A stretch of DNA of 64,000 nucleotides from Prevotella sp. (GCA_017627765.1 JAGAGD010000019.1:1-64000), one strand, 5' to 3'; shown: positions 39,637 through 49,777, numbered from the stretch's first letter. Notes: generated by a model from the sequence alone, not told the origin. Made by a program: numbers and translations.

Positions 39637-41952
39637 TCAGAAGTTTAGCGACAGATGTGCTAAGAAGTGTGCGGGAGCCTGTGCAGAGTATACGCTATAA
39701 GTCCAGAAACCGAGGTCGTGATTGTTGAAAGCCTGAACCTTGCCATTGTTTCCACGCTTGAAGTTTAGACCGCAAGCACCGTTCGATTCATACTCCTCAC
39801 TGAACAAGTTGTAGATTGTTGCACCGATGGTGATGCTCTTGATGCCGCGAAGTTTGAATGTGTACGACAAGTCCAAGTCGGTTGTGAAGTAGCTGTCAAT
39901 CATGGCACTCACTTCCTTGTTGTTGTTATCTTCGTCGATGAAGGTCTTGAAGTTAGAGTTGGTCATGTATTGCTCACCTACGAACTTAGACATGAGCGAA
40001 GCCTTAAATCCTTTCCATTCATAGCTGAAGCGGTTGCCGAGAATAAAGTCTGGAGAGAAAGCAAGATGAGTTTCGCCTACGTTTTCTTTCGACATTTCCC
40101 ATGTATCAGTGTCAATAATCGTTAGATTCATGTTCTTTGCCCTGTTCTTGCTCCATGTTGCGTTAATATCCCACTGGAATCCTTCGAAAGGACGGAGGGC
40201 AGCTTGCAACTCAATACCCATACGGTAAGAGTCCTTAATGTTGCGAGCCACCATTTCTCCATTGCTATCTTGAGCACCAGTCAGCACGAACTGGTTGTCG
40301 TAGTCCATAAAATAGAAGTTTACGCCTGCTGAGAATATTGGACTTTCATATTTATATCCAATTTCAAGATCGTTTAGTCTTTCTGCTTTAGGTGTAACCT
40401 CTTCTGCTTCAGACATCATATCTTCGAAGTCGTTGCGAGTAGGCTCTTTGTGGGCAATGGCATAAGATGCATAAACTGTGTGGTTGTTAAGGAAGTTATA
40501 AGTTAATCCGAACTTAGGATTAAAGAAGTCAAACGACTCGTTAAGATTAAACGGACGCTGCTGCTTGTTGTCGTCAAACTCCTGTGACGTTCCCGTCATT
40601 TTGTAGTTCACATGGCGATATTGCAGGTCAACATATCCGTTAAGTCCAGAAAGGAACTCATAGTTAACCTTGCCATAGATGTTTCCATCTATCTTCTTTC
40701 CATTGTTGTCATAATATTTATGGTCGGGATTTATGGCGCCAGAGAATTGTCTTACCCATATCACTTTACCGTAGTGGTCGCCGTCATATTTGTTCCATCC
40801 TCCACCAATGTGGGCTGATAGTCCTCTGTGGTTGTCGTAGTTGAGTGAAGCTACAGCACCATAGAAATCGTTTTCCATCTTCTTTTGGCGAATAAGGTCG
40901 CTGTGGCTTCCTAAGTCAGACGAAAGCAGATATTTGTAGAGTTTCTGGTTTTCCTTATATTGCTCGTAGTATCCGTCGCCGCGAGTGTAGTGCAGTGCAG
41001 CATTCAGTTTCCACTGGTTGCTGATAAACTGGTTCCAGAGCAGCTGGTAGTGCTGCTGGTGGTAGTTGTCGGTCTGGTTGCTGTAGAATGCCGTGTTGCC
41101 GTCGGCATCTGTATACATACCGCTCGGATTATATTTCCGCCCTAAAGTCTCAAGTTGCTCGCGTGTAGCATAGTCCCATGCCATGTATGTTTTTTCGCGT
41201 CCGTTGAAGGTGATGAGTTTAACTACAGTCTTGTCGCTGAAATATCCTCCTTGCAGGAAATACGAGTTCAGACGGGAAGATGCACGGTCAATATATCCGT
41301 CGCTGCCAATGTTTGAGAGTCTTCCCTGAAATCCCCAATGGTTGCCCAGTAAACCCGTAGAGAATCGGAAAGTCTCCTTGTGTGTGCCGTATGAACCAGC
41401 AGAGAAGTCAAATCCTGCGTATGGATTGTTGCCAATGTTTTCTGTCTGCATATTGATGGTTGCGCCAAATGCACCAGCGCCGTTGGTTGAAGTTCCTACA
41501 CCGCGTTGCACCTGCATTGACTGTACGCTTGAAGCAAAGTCACCCATGTTGACCCAATATAGCTGCGAGCTCTCTGCATCGTTCATAGGAATGCCGTTTG
41601 CTGTGATGTTGATACGTGTAGGGTCTGTACCTCTAACGTGTATTCCTGTATATCCAATTCCTGTTCCTGCATCGCTCGACATGGTAACAGAAGGCATCAT
41701 GTTGAGCAGTGAGGGAATGTCCTTGCCGTAGTTCACTTCCTTCAGTTCTTTCTTAGAGAGGTCAGAGTAGGCTACAGGTGTTTTTTTAGAAGCACGAGTA
41801 GACACTACCTGCACGTCTTGAAGTTCATAGGTCTTGATGGAGTCCACATCGTTGTCTGCTGTTTTCTTGGCAACATTCTCGTTGGTGTTGCCAGCACTAG
41901 CTGCCACACAGCCAAGCGTTATGACTGCGGTAAGCATAAATTTCTTTTTCAT
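39637..41952 (-). CDS. TonB-dependent receptor, probable thiamine uptake
   Basis: 771 residues from the ATG at 41952, the first Met before a signal peptide (VAASAG). The plug domain (about 55-170) has LQDVQVVSTRASKKTPVAYS, a TonB-box-like start, then GIGYTGIHVRGTD and QVQRGVGTSTNGAGAFG. The 22-strand barrel ends in FLAHLSLNF with the terminal aromatic residue of outer-membrane barrels. It binds a ligand outside and imports it with energy from TonB-ExbBD. A TPP riboswitch in its leader and pnuT downstream point to thiamine. Confidence 0.92.
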   Translation of the reverse strand: MKKKFMLTAVITLGCVAASAGNTNENVAKKTADNDVDSIKTYELQDVQVVSTRASKKTPVAYSDLSKKELKEVNYGKDIPSLLNMMPSVTMSSDAGTGIGYTGIHVRGTDPTRINITANGIPMNDAESSQLYWVNMGDFASSVQSMQVQRGVGTSTNGAGAFGATINMQTENIGNNPYAGFDFSAGSYGTHKETFRFSTGLLGNHWGFQGRLSNIGSDGYIDRASSRLNSYFLQGGYFSDKTVVKLITFNGREKTYMAWDYATREQLETLGRKYNPSGMYTDADGNTAFYSNQTDNYHQQHYQLLWNQFISNQWKLNAALHYTRGDGYYEQYKENQKLYKYLLSSDLGSHSDLIRQKKMENDFYGAVASLNYDNHRGLSAHIGGGWNKYDGDHYGKVIWVRQFSGAINPDHKYYDNNGKKIDGNIYGKVNYEFLSGLNGYVDLQYRHVNYKMTGTSQEFDDNKQQRPFNLNESFDFFNPKFGLTYNFLNNHTVYASYAIAHKEPTRNDFEDMMSEAEEVTPKAERLNDLEIGYKYESPIFSAGVNFYFMDYDNQFVLTGAQDSNGEMVARNIKDSYRMGIELQAALRPFEGFQWDINATWSKNRAKNMNLTIIDTDTWEMSKENVGETHLAFSPDFILGNRFSYEWKGFKASLMSKFVGEQYMTNSNFKTFIDEDNNNKEVSAMIDSYFTTDLDLSYTFKLRGIKSITIGATIYNLFSEEYESNGACGLNFKRGNNGKVQAFNNHDLGFWTYSVYSAQAPAHFLAHLSLNF

Positions 41953-41987
41953 CTTTACCTTACTTATATTTAAATTAAAATACAAAA

Positions 41988-42083
41988 AAGGGGGAGAGTA
42001 AGTCGGTCAGCATCCCTACGCCAGCATTATCTGGGTCAGGTCAGAGGGTTTAATCTCAGCCCGCAATAGCGAGCACCCCTTAA
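41988..42083 (-). promoter_or_regulatory. TPP (thiamine pyrophosphate) riboswitch
   Basis: Read on the minus strand, it has the THI-box elements in order: AGGGGTGC (near 42081), GGGCTGAGA (42062-42054), ACCC then GACCTGACCC (near 42048-42034), and AGATAATGCTGGCGTAGGGA (42033-42014). It lies about 35 nt before the receptor ATG. When TPP is bound it should lower expression of the receptor and pnuT. Confidence 0.95.
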
Positions 42084-42106
42084 CTTAACAGTTTGCTAAG
42101 TCGATG

Positions 42107-42114
42107 CAAAAGTA
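42107..42114 (-). promoter_or_regulatory. -7 box of thiamine operon
   Basis: TACTTTTG followed by C on the minus strand, with a start near 42100, just before the riboswitch. Confidence 0.55.
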
Positions 42115-42318
42115 ATAATAAGTAAGGAAATAAAAAAATATATCATTGGAAAAGTTTAATAGGTTAGGTCTTTTGAACTATTTGATTTTTAATTTTGTGA
42201 ATTCTTGAGTTTATTAAGATTATTAAAGTGTATCTTTCCGTAAAACTATTTAGTAAAATAGCATGAAACTTAAAAAGTCTCTACCTTTTAAAACTTTTGT
42301 ATTTTTGATATTAACAAA
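42115..42318. other. AT-rich gap
   Basis: No ORF, hairpin or repeat was recognised between the thiamine operon promoter and the next terminator. Confidence 0.5.
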
Positions 42319-42353
42319 AAAATGGTGTGTCAGACAATTCTGACACACCATTT
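42319..42353 (-). terminator. Terminator of the 1037-residue protein gene
   Basis: A perfect stem of about 15 bp (AAATGGTGTGTCAGA with its complement) around CAAT, 22 nt after the stop codon. Confidence 0.85.
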
Positions 42354-42375
42354 CTAAATTATTATTATATTTAGT

Positions 42376-45300
42376 TTATTTTGCCATCATCTTTTTGCCA
42401 TTGACAATATAGATGTTACCCTTGATGAGGCTGCTTACGCGCTGTCCTTGCAGGTTGTAAACGTTGCCGTTCTTCAAAGCCTTTTTAAGCTCAATAGCAT
42501 TGATTCCATTTGGCTCAATAATGAAGTCGCAGATAACAGCTTCGCTGGTAAGAGAGTTGTATCCCTTGGCAACAGCAATGAGTCGGCAACTTTCTTCTAT
42601 TGTTATAGTCTTGCTGTTTACAGAATAGTCGAATCCTGGTGCTTCTGGCCAAACCTCATAGAGATTCCAGTTGTCTTCCATTTCCTCTTGAGTCTGAGCC
42701 TTTGTAGAGTACCAGATTGTTATAGCGCGCTCCCCCCAGTCGCTACCTGCTGTTATTGTTACATCTACTGAACCTGTAAACGTACCTCCGGCAGGAGAGA
42801 TTGTAGGAGTCTCAAGTGGTTCTTGTGGAATAACAATGAGTTTATAGCTTACAGTTTGCGGTTTGTATTCATCATTGCCTTCAAACTCTGCATAGATAGT
42901 GCATTCGCCAGATTTTGCAACCATTATGTCTCCATACTTATCTACATAAGCCATAGTCTCGTCTGATGCAGAATACTTTATAGGAGCAACATTGTGAGGA
43001 TTGTTAAGCCATACGCCTAATATGTAATCGTCAGTGTATTCAACTGTGAGTTCTTCCTTCTCGAATGAAAGTTCTGGGTCTTTTCTTATAATATATACAA
43101 ACTCGGCAACTGCTCCAAATTTGTCGTCAACCTTAGCAATGGCTTTCAGCGTTGTGTTCTCGCTTATGTTTATAGCCTCGCTATACTCTTGTGCTGTCTC
43201 CGAGTTCTTTGGATTCGTTCCGTCGGTTGTGTAAAGAATTGTTGCACCTTCTTGTGCGGTGAGTTCCACGCTGACAGGATCGTCGTAAGACCCTGCTTCA
43301 ACCGAAGCCTGTGGTGCTTCTATGCCAGTTTCTTGTTGGCGATAGTTCACAACTATGCTCTTCATGGCAAGTGCTACCTGTGTTTCGCTGTCTTGATTCA
43401 TTTCAATCTTTATTTCTCCTTCTTGTGGTTGTGATTCTGGAACAAATGAGTATTCTGTAAATTCTCCAGTCATAGGAACAGAAACCTCGCCGTTGCAGAG
43501 ATAGTCAACTCCATTTACAGAAACCTTGATAGAGCCGTTGCTCAAGTCGGCTGATGTCGTTCCTTTTCTTGCGCTGACAATTACCTGAGTGATTTCTCCA
43601 GGCAGATCGCTTGTTGTCAATTCAACATGGCTGCATGGGTCTGATGTTCCTACACCGAAGGTCTGTCCATAGTTGGCTGTGTATGCCATTTTCTTTGAAC
43701 CAACAGTCGTTACGGTCCAGTTCACTCCGTTGAGGCTTCTTGTCAGTGTATTTGTATCAACAAAGTCTGTACCGAAGTTATAGAAACCTTCTCCGCCGTC
43801 TGATTTGCTCTTGTCCCATACATGAGTGTACATTCCTTCTGTATATGTAGCAGCAGGCTCTACGGTAAGTTTAAGTCTTCCGCCCATTTCAAGATATTCG
43901 TCGTTACCATCGAAGTAGAAGTTGATGTTCACCTGGCCTTCTTTAAGAGCATGAATTGTTCCGTCAGCATCAACTGTAGCAATTTCCTCGTTTTCAGAAC
44001 TCCAGTTTAGAGGACCGACATTGAATGGATTGCTAACAGGTACAGGAATGCCAACATAGCCAACTTGTACGGTTGCTTCATCCTGATAGCCCTCGAAGAA
44101 GAGTTGAGGATTCTTCCACATTGTGAAAGTTCGTTCAGCTATGTTGCTATAGACGTCGTCTTTCACAGCTACGGCGCGGACAAGTGTCGATTTAGTTATA
44201 GTTATAGGTGCTGTGTATTCTAATCTTTCTTCAGAAGTTACAGGGTCTTTTGGAGATTCTGTTCCTGCAGCATCAAGTGTATAGTATATTGTCGCACCTT
44301 CTGTTTCTGTAGTGATGGTTATGTCTTCATCAGCAAACATATAGTCACTGTTATATTCTCCTGTTCTTGCAATTACAGGGTCGGCAGGAGCTTCTGGCTG
44401 AGGGTTATCTGAAGTTGGTTTCAGGTAATTGATGTCTAAACGCTTCAAATAGAGCGTACCTCCTGTTTCTGACGTCTGGAATAGTTCAATAAGAATTTTT
44501 CCTTCAGCATTTTCGCCTTCTGGAGCAACAAAAGTATAGTCAGTAGGTTCGTTGCTAATGTCGGCTTGGTCGCTGCCATTATATAGGTAGGAAACACCAC
44601 CTACGCTTACTTTCACATGTCCTGAATATTCTGCCTTGTTGAGTCGGGCATTGACAGTGATGTCTGTCACTTTGCCGTCAATGTCCTCTGTCCAGAATTC
44701 TGCATGAGTAGCATAGTCAGTAGCTCCAGTACCAATGGTTTGTCCGCCGCTGGCTGTCATTGCAAACTTTTTAGTTCCTTCAGCCTGTGCATACCAGGTA
44801 AGTCCATTTATGGTTGTTTGCAGCGGCATTACTTCAGTGAAAGTGCTTCCGAAGTTGTAGAAACCTTCTCCGCCATTGTTTTTAGTCTTGTTCCATTCGT
44901 ATGTCCATGTAGCCTCTTCGTAAGAAGGTTCTGCGCTTGCGTCAGGATCGAAGACAATCACGGCTTTTATCAGATTAATAGCTGCAGCCTTACTGTCGTC
45001 GGCTTGGTCGAACACTAATTCAATTTTTCCCGATTTTGCATTGTCAGTTGTAAACAAGAACTCGGTGTTGTCTTTCGATAGAGATGATGTCTCGTTGCTG
45101 TCGTAGAGATATTTCTCTCCACCAACAATAACACTAACAGTAGTAGTGCTTCCGTCTTTGCATCTTGCAGTAACTGCAACTGACTTAACCACACCTTCTA
45201 TTCCCTCTGTTGAAATTGTGGCGTGATGTGCAGGATATGCTGCTGAGCCAATCTGCTGACCGTTATTTGCAGAATATCCCATATAATAACTGTCTGAAAC

Positions 45301-45489
45301 AAGAGTCCATTCAATTCCGTTGATAGTGGCAGTTTGGGTGGTAACATTCTTGTCAGTATTCCAGAATCCTGAACCGCCAGCGTTCTTGTTTAGCGGGTAG
45401 TCAAGCGTGTAGGTTTGGTCGTCGGCAAACCCCACAGCGCTTATCGCTAAAAGCATTAGCGTTAATAAAGCATGTAGTGTTTTCTTCAT
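42376..45489 (-). CDS. Large secreted protein with triplicated beta modules and sorting tail
   Basis: 1037 residues. The signal peptide ends near VGFADD. A module of about 155 residues occurs three times (near 25-180, 198-355 and 555-715), marked by GGEGFYNFG-like (GGSGFWNTD in the first), TINGxxW, a QxIGxG/S motif and a VSVxGxxYLYNG segment. Between and after them lie chitobiase-C-like domains (IYYTLDAAGTESPKDP; ILYTTDGTNPKNSE) and bacterial Ig-like group 2 domains (FNVGPLNWSSENEEIATVD; YSASDETMAYVDKYGD). The tail VYNLQGQRV...IVNGKKMMAK resembles type IX sorting signals. It is probably a surface adhesin or glycan-binding protein, and no enzyme domain is seen. Confidence 0.8.
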   Translation of the reverse strand: MKKTLHALLTLMLLAISAVGFADDQTYTLDYPLNKNAGGSGFWNTDKNVTTQTATINGIEWTLVSDSYYMGYSANNGQQIGSAAYPAHHATISTEGIEGVVKSVAVTARCKDGSTTTVSVIVGGEKYLYDSNETSSLSKDNTEFLFTTDNAKSGKIELVFDQADDSKAAAINLIKAVIVFDPDASAEPSYEEATWTYEWNKTKNNGGEGFYNFGSTFTEVMPLQTTINGLTWYAQAEGTKKFAMTASGGQTIGTGATDYATHAEFWTEDIDGKVTDITVNARLNKAEYSGHVKVSVGGVSYLYNGSDQADISNEPTDYTFVAPEGENAEGKILIELFQTSETGGTLYLKRLDINYLKPTSDNPQPEAPADPVIARTGEYNSDYMFADEDITITTETEGATIYYTLDAAGTESPKDPVTSEERLEYTAPITITKSTLVRAVAVKDDVYSNIAERTFTMWKNPQLFFEGYQDEATVQVGYVGIPVPVSNPFNVGPLNWSSENEEIATVDADGTIHALKEGQVNINFYFDGNDEYLEMGGRLKLTVEPAATYTEGMYTHVWDKSKSDGGEGFYNFGTDFVDTNTLTRSLNGVNWTVTTVGSKKMAYTANYGQTFGVGTSDPCSHVELTTSDLPGEITQVIVSARKGTTSADLSNGSIKVSVNGVDYLCNGEVSVPMTGEFTEYSFVPESQPQEGEIKIEMNQDSETQVALAMKSIVVNYRQQETGIEAPQASVEAGSYDDPVSVELTAQEGATILYTTDGTNPKNSETAQEYSEAINISENTTLKAIAKVDDKFGAVAEFVYIIRKDPELSFEKEELTVEYTDDYILGVWLNNPHNVAPIKYSASDETMAYVDKYGDIMVAKSGECTIYAEFEGNDEYKPQTVSYKLIVIPQEPLETPTISPAGGTFTGSVDVTITAGSDWGERAITIWYSTKAQTQEEMEDNWNLYEVWPEAPGFDYSVNSKTITIEESCRLIAVAKGYNSLTSEAVICDFIIEPNGINAIELKKALKNGNVYNLQGQRVSSLIKGNIYIVNGKKMMAK

Positions 45490-45530
45490 AAATTGTAGTT
45501 TTTAGTTAATATTCGTATTAAATAGTAATG

Positions 45531-45538
45531 CAAATGTA
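45531..45538 (-). promoter_or_regulatory. -7 box of the 1037-residue protein gene
   Basis: TACATTTG followed by C on the minus strand, about 42 nt upstream of the ATG. Confidence 0.5.
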
Positions 45539-45581
45539 TAAAAAAATAAACAAACAGACAATAAAAAATAGTTTTTTTTCT

Positions 45582-45589
45582 TAATTTTG
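45582..45589 (+). promoter_or_regulatory. -7 box of choice-of-anchor J protein gene
   Basis: TAATTTTG followed by C, about 27 nt upstream of the ATG at 45616; divergent from the box at 45531. Confidence 0.5.
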
Positions 45590-45615
45590 CAAACACAATA
45601 TTAAATTACGTTATT

Positions 45616-47784
45616 ATGATGAAGAGAATAATAAAGAAAAACAATCCCGTTATTTTTTTATTTGCATTGTTGTTTATATCGGTTCAGAATGTGTTTGCAC
45701 AAACAAGCACAGATGTTCCTGCCGCCCTTACGAACATTAAGTTGTTTGACAATGGCGACGGAACTGTTACGCTTACATGGGACAGGGTCAGCGAGACGGG
45801 AAAGAATGGAGGATATGTAAATCCCGATGAAGTTACTTACAATATATATAGTCGCAATCAGGAATTAATTGTTAGCGGCGTTGAGGATAACACCTATACT
45901 TTCACAGGAATAGCGCAGACCGACAATATTTATATGCTGCTCTATAGGCTGACTGCCGTAAACTCGAAAGGCGAAGGAGAAATGGCTCGCTCAACGTTTA
46001 TTCTCTTAGGCCCTTCAATCAGTTTGCCTTACTCAGAGACTGCACCAGAAGGAAAACCGCAGCAGGAGTGGTGGACAGAACAACATGCTGACGACCCGTT
46101 TCAGGGTAGCACTGCTGGCAGCTCTGATGATGATGGGGGCTGTACGGCTTGGTATTCTAACAAGGCTGGTGAAGATGCAACTTCGTCTTCTGCAAAAATT
46201 TCTTTATACGGCGCAGCAAATCCTGTACTATTCTTCAGTTATTTTGCTTTTCCTGGACAGAATGCTTCATTTGATGTTATAATAAACAAGGCTGGCAGGG
46301 AGGACCATGTTGTAGCTACGGTTGATTTTTCTGCTGACAATGGACAGACGGCTTGGCGCAATATGATAGTTCCGCTTAGTGGAATGAGCGATGCTTCTTA
46401 TATTGTCTTGCGATTCCATGCTAAGAACAACGACACAAAGGCAATGACTCTGATGATTGACAATATAAGAATATACGACCAACCACAGAAGGATGTTGCC
46501 GTTAGAATGATAGCTCCCAACAAGTGGGTTGCTGGAAACGAAATGAATCTGCGAATCGGACTCACTAACTATGGTGCACAGAAGGCTGACGACCTGCGTG
46601 TGAATGTTTTTGTCAATGGTAACTTGGAGAAAACACTTGACGATGTGGAATTGGAAACTGCCGAAGATAGGCTTGTTTCTGTAGGCTATACACCTTCGGT
46701 TGCGTTGCCCGAACAGCTTGAAGTTTATGCAGAAGTTGACCTAACAGGCGATGAAAACTTGGAAAATAACAATAGTATGGTTTCACATATTGAACTCGGA
46801 AAGATTGATTTGCCTGTTGTTAGCGATTTGTCGGCTAATGACAACGAAGGCAGACCAACGCTGACTTGGACTGCACCTGTACAGCAGACGCAGACGGTTT
46901 ATGATGGTTTCGAGGACTATGGTGTGTGGAGTATTGACAATCTCGGCGCATGGACTCTATACGATGGTGATGGAATGCAGACATTTGGCATACAAGGTGT
47001 TGATTTCCCAAACGAAGTCTTGCCTAAAGCCTTTGTTGTAGTCAGTCCGAAACAGATGAGTTATGATGAGTTTTATGTAGATATTCCCCCTGCTGACGAC
47101 CCATTGCTACAGCCTCATAGCGGTGAACAATATCTCATTAGTTTCAACCCTGATACATATTATGACCCTAAGGCTAAGGCTGACGACTGGCTCATCTCTC
47201 CAAGACTCTCTGGCGATTTGCAGACAATAGGTTTCTGGGCTCATAGTTTCGACGAGTATTCTCTGGAAACAGTTGAGATTCTCACTTCGTCTACGGGTAA
47301 GGAAGTCTCTGATTTTTCTTTGATTAAGACTTGTGCAAATATACCCACAGACTGGACTGAATATCAAGTTCAGTTGCCCGAAGGTACTCAGTATTTTGCA
47401 ATCAGGGTTGTTTCTGCCGACAAGTGGGCATTGTTCCTTGATGATGTCTCGTTCACTCCTGCTGGTTCTGAAATAAAAGGATATAATGTATATCGCGACA
47501 ATAGCCAGATTGGTTTTGTGTCGTCCGTAGCTTGTACTTATACCGATGAGGATGCAGAAGCTGGCATCCATGATTATGCTGTCAGCGTAGTTTATGAGGA
47601 AGGCGAATCTAAATTGTCGAATATTGTTTCTGCTACTACAACAGGAATTGCAGAGATGATGAATCCTACAAATTGCTTCGATGTCTACACTATTGATGGA
47701 ATTAAGGTTAGGCCAAGTTCAACAACTCTTGAAGGCTTGTGCAAAGGTGTGTATATCGTCAATGGACGTAAGGTTGTAAAGTAA
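45616..47784 (+). CDS. Secreted fibronectin-III / choice-of-anchor-J-like protein
   Basis: 722 residues. The signal peptide ends near VFAQ. A first fibronectin type III-like domain (about 33-120, VTLTWDRVSE...YRLTAVNSKG) is followed by a jelly-roll-like domain with ARTIDN-type pattern (LMIDNIRIYD), a CARDB-like domain (NKWVAGNEMNLRIGLTNYG), then a choice-of-anchor-J-like region (YDGFEDYGVWSID...ADDWLISPRL...FLDDVSF) and a final FnIII. The end YTIDGIKV...GVYIVNGRKVVK is a sorting-type tail. It is probably surface-attached, with no known enzyme activity. Confidence 0.8.
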   Translation: MMKRIIKKNNPVIFLFALLFISVQNVFAQTSTDVPAALTNIKLFDNGDGTVTLTWDRVSETGKNGGYVNPDEVTYNIYSRNQELIVSGVEDNTYTFTGIAQTDNIYMLLYRLTAVNSKGEGEMARSTFILLGPSISLPYSETAPEGKPQQEWWTEQHADDPFQGSTAGSSDDDGGCTAWYSNKAGEDATSSSAKISLYGAANPVLFFSYFAFPGQNASFDVIINKAGREDHVVATVDFSADNGQTAWRNMIVPLSGMSDASYIVLRFHAKNNDTKAMTLMIDNIRIYDQPQKDVAVRMIAPNKWVAGNEMNLRIGLTNYGAQKADDLRVNVFVNGNLEKTLDDVELETAEDRLVSVGYTPSVALPEQLEVYAEVDLTGDENLENNNSMVSHIELGKIDLPVVSDLSANDNEGRPTLTWTAPVQQTQTVYDGFEDYGVWSIDNLGAWTLYDGDGMQTFGIQGVDFPNEVLPKAFVVVSPKQMSYDEFYVDIPPADDPLLQPHSGEQYLISFNPDTYYDPKAKADDWLISPRLSGDLQTIGFWAHSFDEYSLETVEILTSSTGKEVSDFSLIKTCANIPTDWTEYQVQLPEGTQYFAIRVVSADKWALFLDDVSFTPAGSEIKGYNVYRDNSQIGFVSSVACTYTDEDAEAGIHDYAVSVVYEEGESKLSNIVSATTTGIAEMMNPTNCFDVYTIDGIKVRPSSTTLEGLCKGVYIVNGRKVVK

Positions 47785-47807
47785 TAAGACTTTTAGATTA
47801 TTAGGAT

Positions 47808-47870
47808 ATAAGGTGTGAGGTTATAAGGTGGATTAAGCTTCCATAGTATTAACCTCACACCTTATTTTTA
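47808..47870 (+). terminator. Terminator of choice-of-anchor J protein gene
   Basis: ATAAGGTGTGAGGTTA (47808-47823) pairs perfectly with 47850-47865, with T-rich sequence after it. Confidence 0.8.
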
Positions 47871-48059
47871 TGTAAAGACACATGAAGTTATTTCGTTGAA
47901 TCAATAAGAAAACTTTATAACCCCGTTTTGTCAAAATATTTAATATTTTAATCAGCAGGAAATTACTTTAGCTTTTATAGTGTTTAGAGGCCTTATGTTT
48001 TTAGACATCTGAAAAATCTACACGCCATAAAAGAATAAAACAAAAACTGATAATCTTAA

Positions 48060-48091
48060 TTTGTGCTGTTCATTTTAATATATTACCTTTG
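48060..48091 (+). promoter_or_regulatory. Promoter of sodium:solute symporter gene
   Basis: TTTG at 48060-48063 and TACCTTTG at 48084-48091 with 20 nt between. Start near 48098, leader about 88 nt. The rest of the 400-bp gap (47871-48059) shows nothing else. Confidence 0.75.
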
Positions 48092-48185
48092 CACATTATT
48101 TGAAATTTAGTGCATTGAGTAAGCGCATACTACTTGATGCTGATGTTAATTATCAATTTTCGTTTTTCAATTATAAATTAAAAAG

Positions 48186-49625
48186 GTGGGACTAACATTA
48201 ATTTTATTACTCGTATATTTTGGCTTGTTGCTGATAGTAGGTAGGGCAACGGCACGAAAAGCAACCAACATTGCGTTTTATCGTGGCGACAGACAGTCTA
48301 CATGGCAACTTGTTGCATTCGGAATGATAGGTGCTTCGGTTTCGGGAGTTACATTTGTTTCGGTTCCTGGAATGGCTATCCATTCTGATATGACCTACTT
48401 GCAGACGTGCATGGGTTTTATTCTTGGCTATTTCATTGTTGCCTTTGTGCTGCTGCCTGTATACTATAAGATGAATCTGACAACCATCTATTCATATTTG
48501 GAACATCGTTTTGGCAGCAGTTCTCGACTTACTGGCGCCTGGTTCTTCCTGATTTCAAAGATGGTATCAACTGCTGTTAAGTTTTATGTGGTCTGCATCA
48601 TTGTGCATCAACTCATGTTTACGAATGCTGACGGTTCATTGTATGGCAATGCCTCGTTCATTATAGTTGCCGTAGTAATGGTTATGCTCGTATGGCTCTA
48701 TTCCAGACGTGGAGGCATAAAGACACTTGTATGGACTGATACGGTTCAGACTACTTGCATACTCGTGGCACTTGTGCTTATAATTTCAAGCGTAATAAAT
48801 CAACTCGGCATGACGGTAGGAGAGGCTGCAACGGCAGTCGTAAACGACAGCCATAGCCGTATTTTTGTTTTCGACGATTGGTTAGCAAAGCAGAACTTCT
48901 GGAAGCAGTTTATTAGTGGTGCCTTCATTGTGGTGGTTATGACTGGTCTCGACCAAGACATGATGCAGAAGAACCTGACCTGCAAATCGCTGCGTGAGGC
49001 CCAGAAAGACATGTGCAGCTATGGCTTTGCCTTTCTGCCAGCCAATGCTCTTTTCCTTGTGCTCGGAGTTTTGCTGATGATGTTAGCAAACAAGCAGGGG
49101 CTGGCTGTTCCTGATGCTGGCGACGAACTGCTGCCAATGTTTGCTGCGACAGGAAAGCTTGGACAGCTGCCAATGGCTTTCTTCGTGTTGGGAATTGTTG
49201 CGGCATCGTTCTCTTCGGCAGACTCGGCACTTACAGCACTGACAACATCCTACTGCGTTGACATAAGAGGAAAGAGTAATGATGAGAATATGAGGAAGCG
49301 TGCACACATCATGATGGCTGTTGTGCTGATTGTAGTAATGCTGCTTTTTCGTTGGCTCAATTCAACGAGCGTTATAGATGCAATATATATATTAGTGGGA
49401 TATACTTATGGTCCGCTTTTAGGTCTTTTTGCTTTCGGACTTTTTACCCGCCGAAGTGTTAACGATCGAATGGTGCCTGCTGTGGCAATAGCCTCGCCAG
49501 TTCTTTGCTATCTGATAGACACACTCTCAACAAAATATTTCGGATATAAGTTTGGCTATGAATTATTGCTGCTCAACGGTATGCTTACCTTCATAGGATT
49601 GCTAATATTCAGAAAGGGGAAATAA
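48186..49625 (+). CDS. Sodium:solute symporter (SSS family)
   Basis: 479 residues with about 13 membrane helices. Features of the SSS (LeuT-fold) family are YRGDRQSTWQLVAFGMIGASVSGVTFVSVPG near the N-terminus and GIVAASFSSADSALTALTTSYCVDI, which contains the sodium-site Ser/Thr residues. Members import sugars, amino acids, vitamins or sialic acid with sodium. The start is GTG at 48186; no ATG fits the first helix. No catabolic gene is adjacent, so the solute is unknown. Confidence 0.88.
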   Translation: MGLTLILLLVYFGLLLIVGRATARKATNIAFYRGDRQSTWQLVAFGMIGASVSGVTFVSVPGMAIHSDMTYLQTCMGFILGYFIVAFVLLPVYYKMNLTTIYSYLEHRFGSSSRLTGAWFFLISKMVSTAVKFYVVCIIVHQLMFTNADGSLYGNASFIIVAVVMVMLVWLYSRRGGIKTLVWTDTVQTTCILVALVLIISSVINQLGMTVGEAATAVVNDSHSRIFVFDDWLAKQNFWKQFISGAFIVVVMTGLDQDMMQKNLTCKSLREAQKDMCSYGFAFLPANALFLVLGVLLMMLANKQGLAVPDAGDELLPMFAATGKLGQLPMAFFVLGIVAASFSSADSALTALTTSYCVDIRGKSNDENMRKRAHIMMAVVLIVVMLLFRWLNSTSVIDAIYILVGYTYGPLLGLFAFGLFTRRSVNDRMVPAVAIASPVLCYLIDTLSTKYFGYKFGYELLLLNGMLTFIGLLIFRKGK

Positions 49626-49740
49626 TAAATATAGTTTATTGTTGTTGGCAATAAACTTAGGTTTCGGCTAAAACTAATTTCAGATATTGGGTTTTGAACG
49701 CATTATTTAAAACTATTCAACTCAGAAGATAAGATTACTA

Positions 49741-49777
49741 AAACAAAAAGGGATGCAGATGCACCCCTTTTTGTTTG
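49741..49777. terminator. Bidirectional terminator, symporter / trxB
   Basis: AAACAAAAAGGGATGC (49741-49756) pairs with 49761-49776 with one mismatch. A/T runs on both sides suit both convergent genes. Confidence 0.75.
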
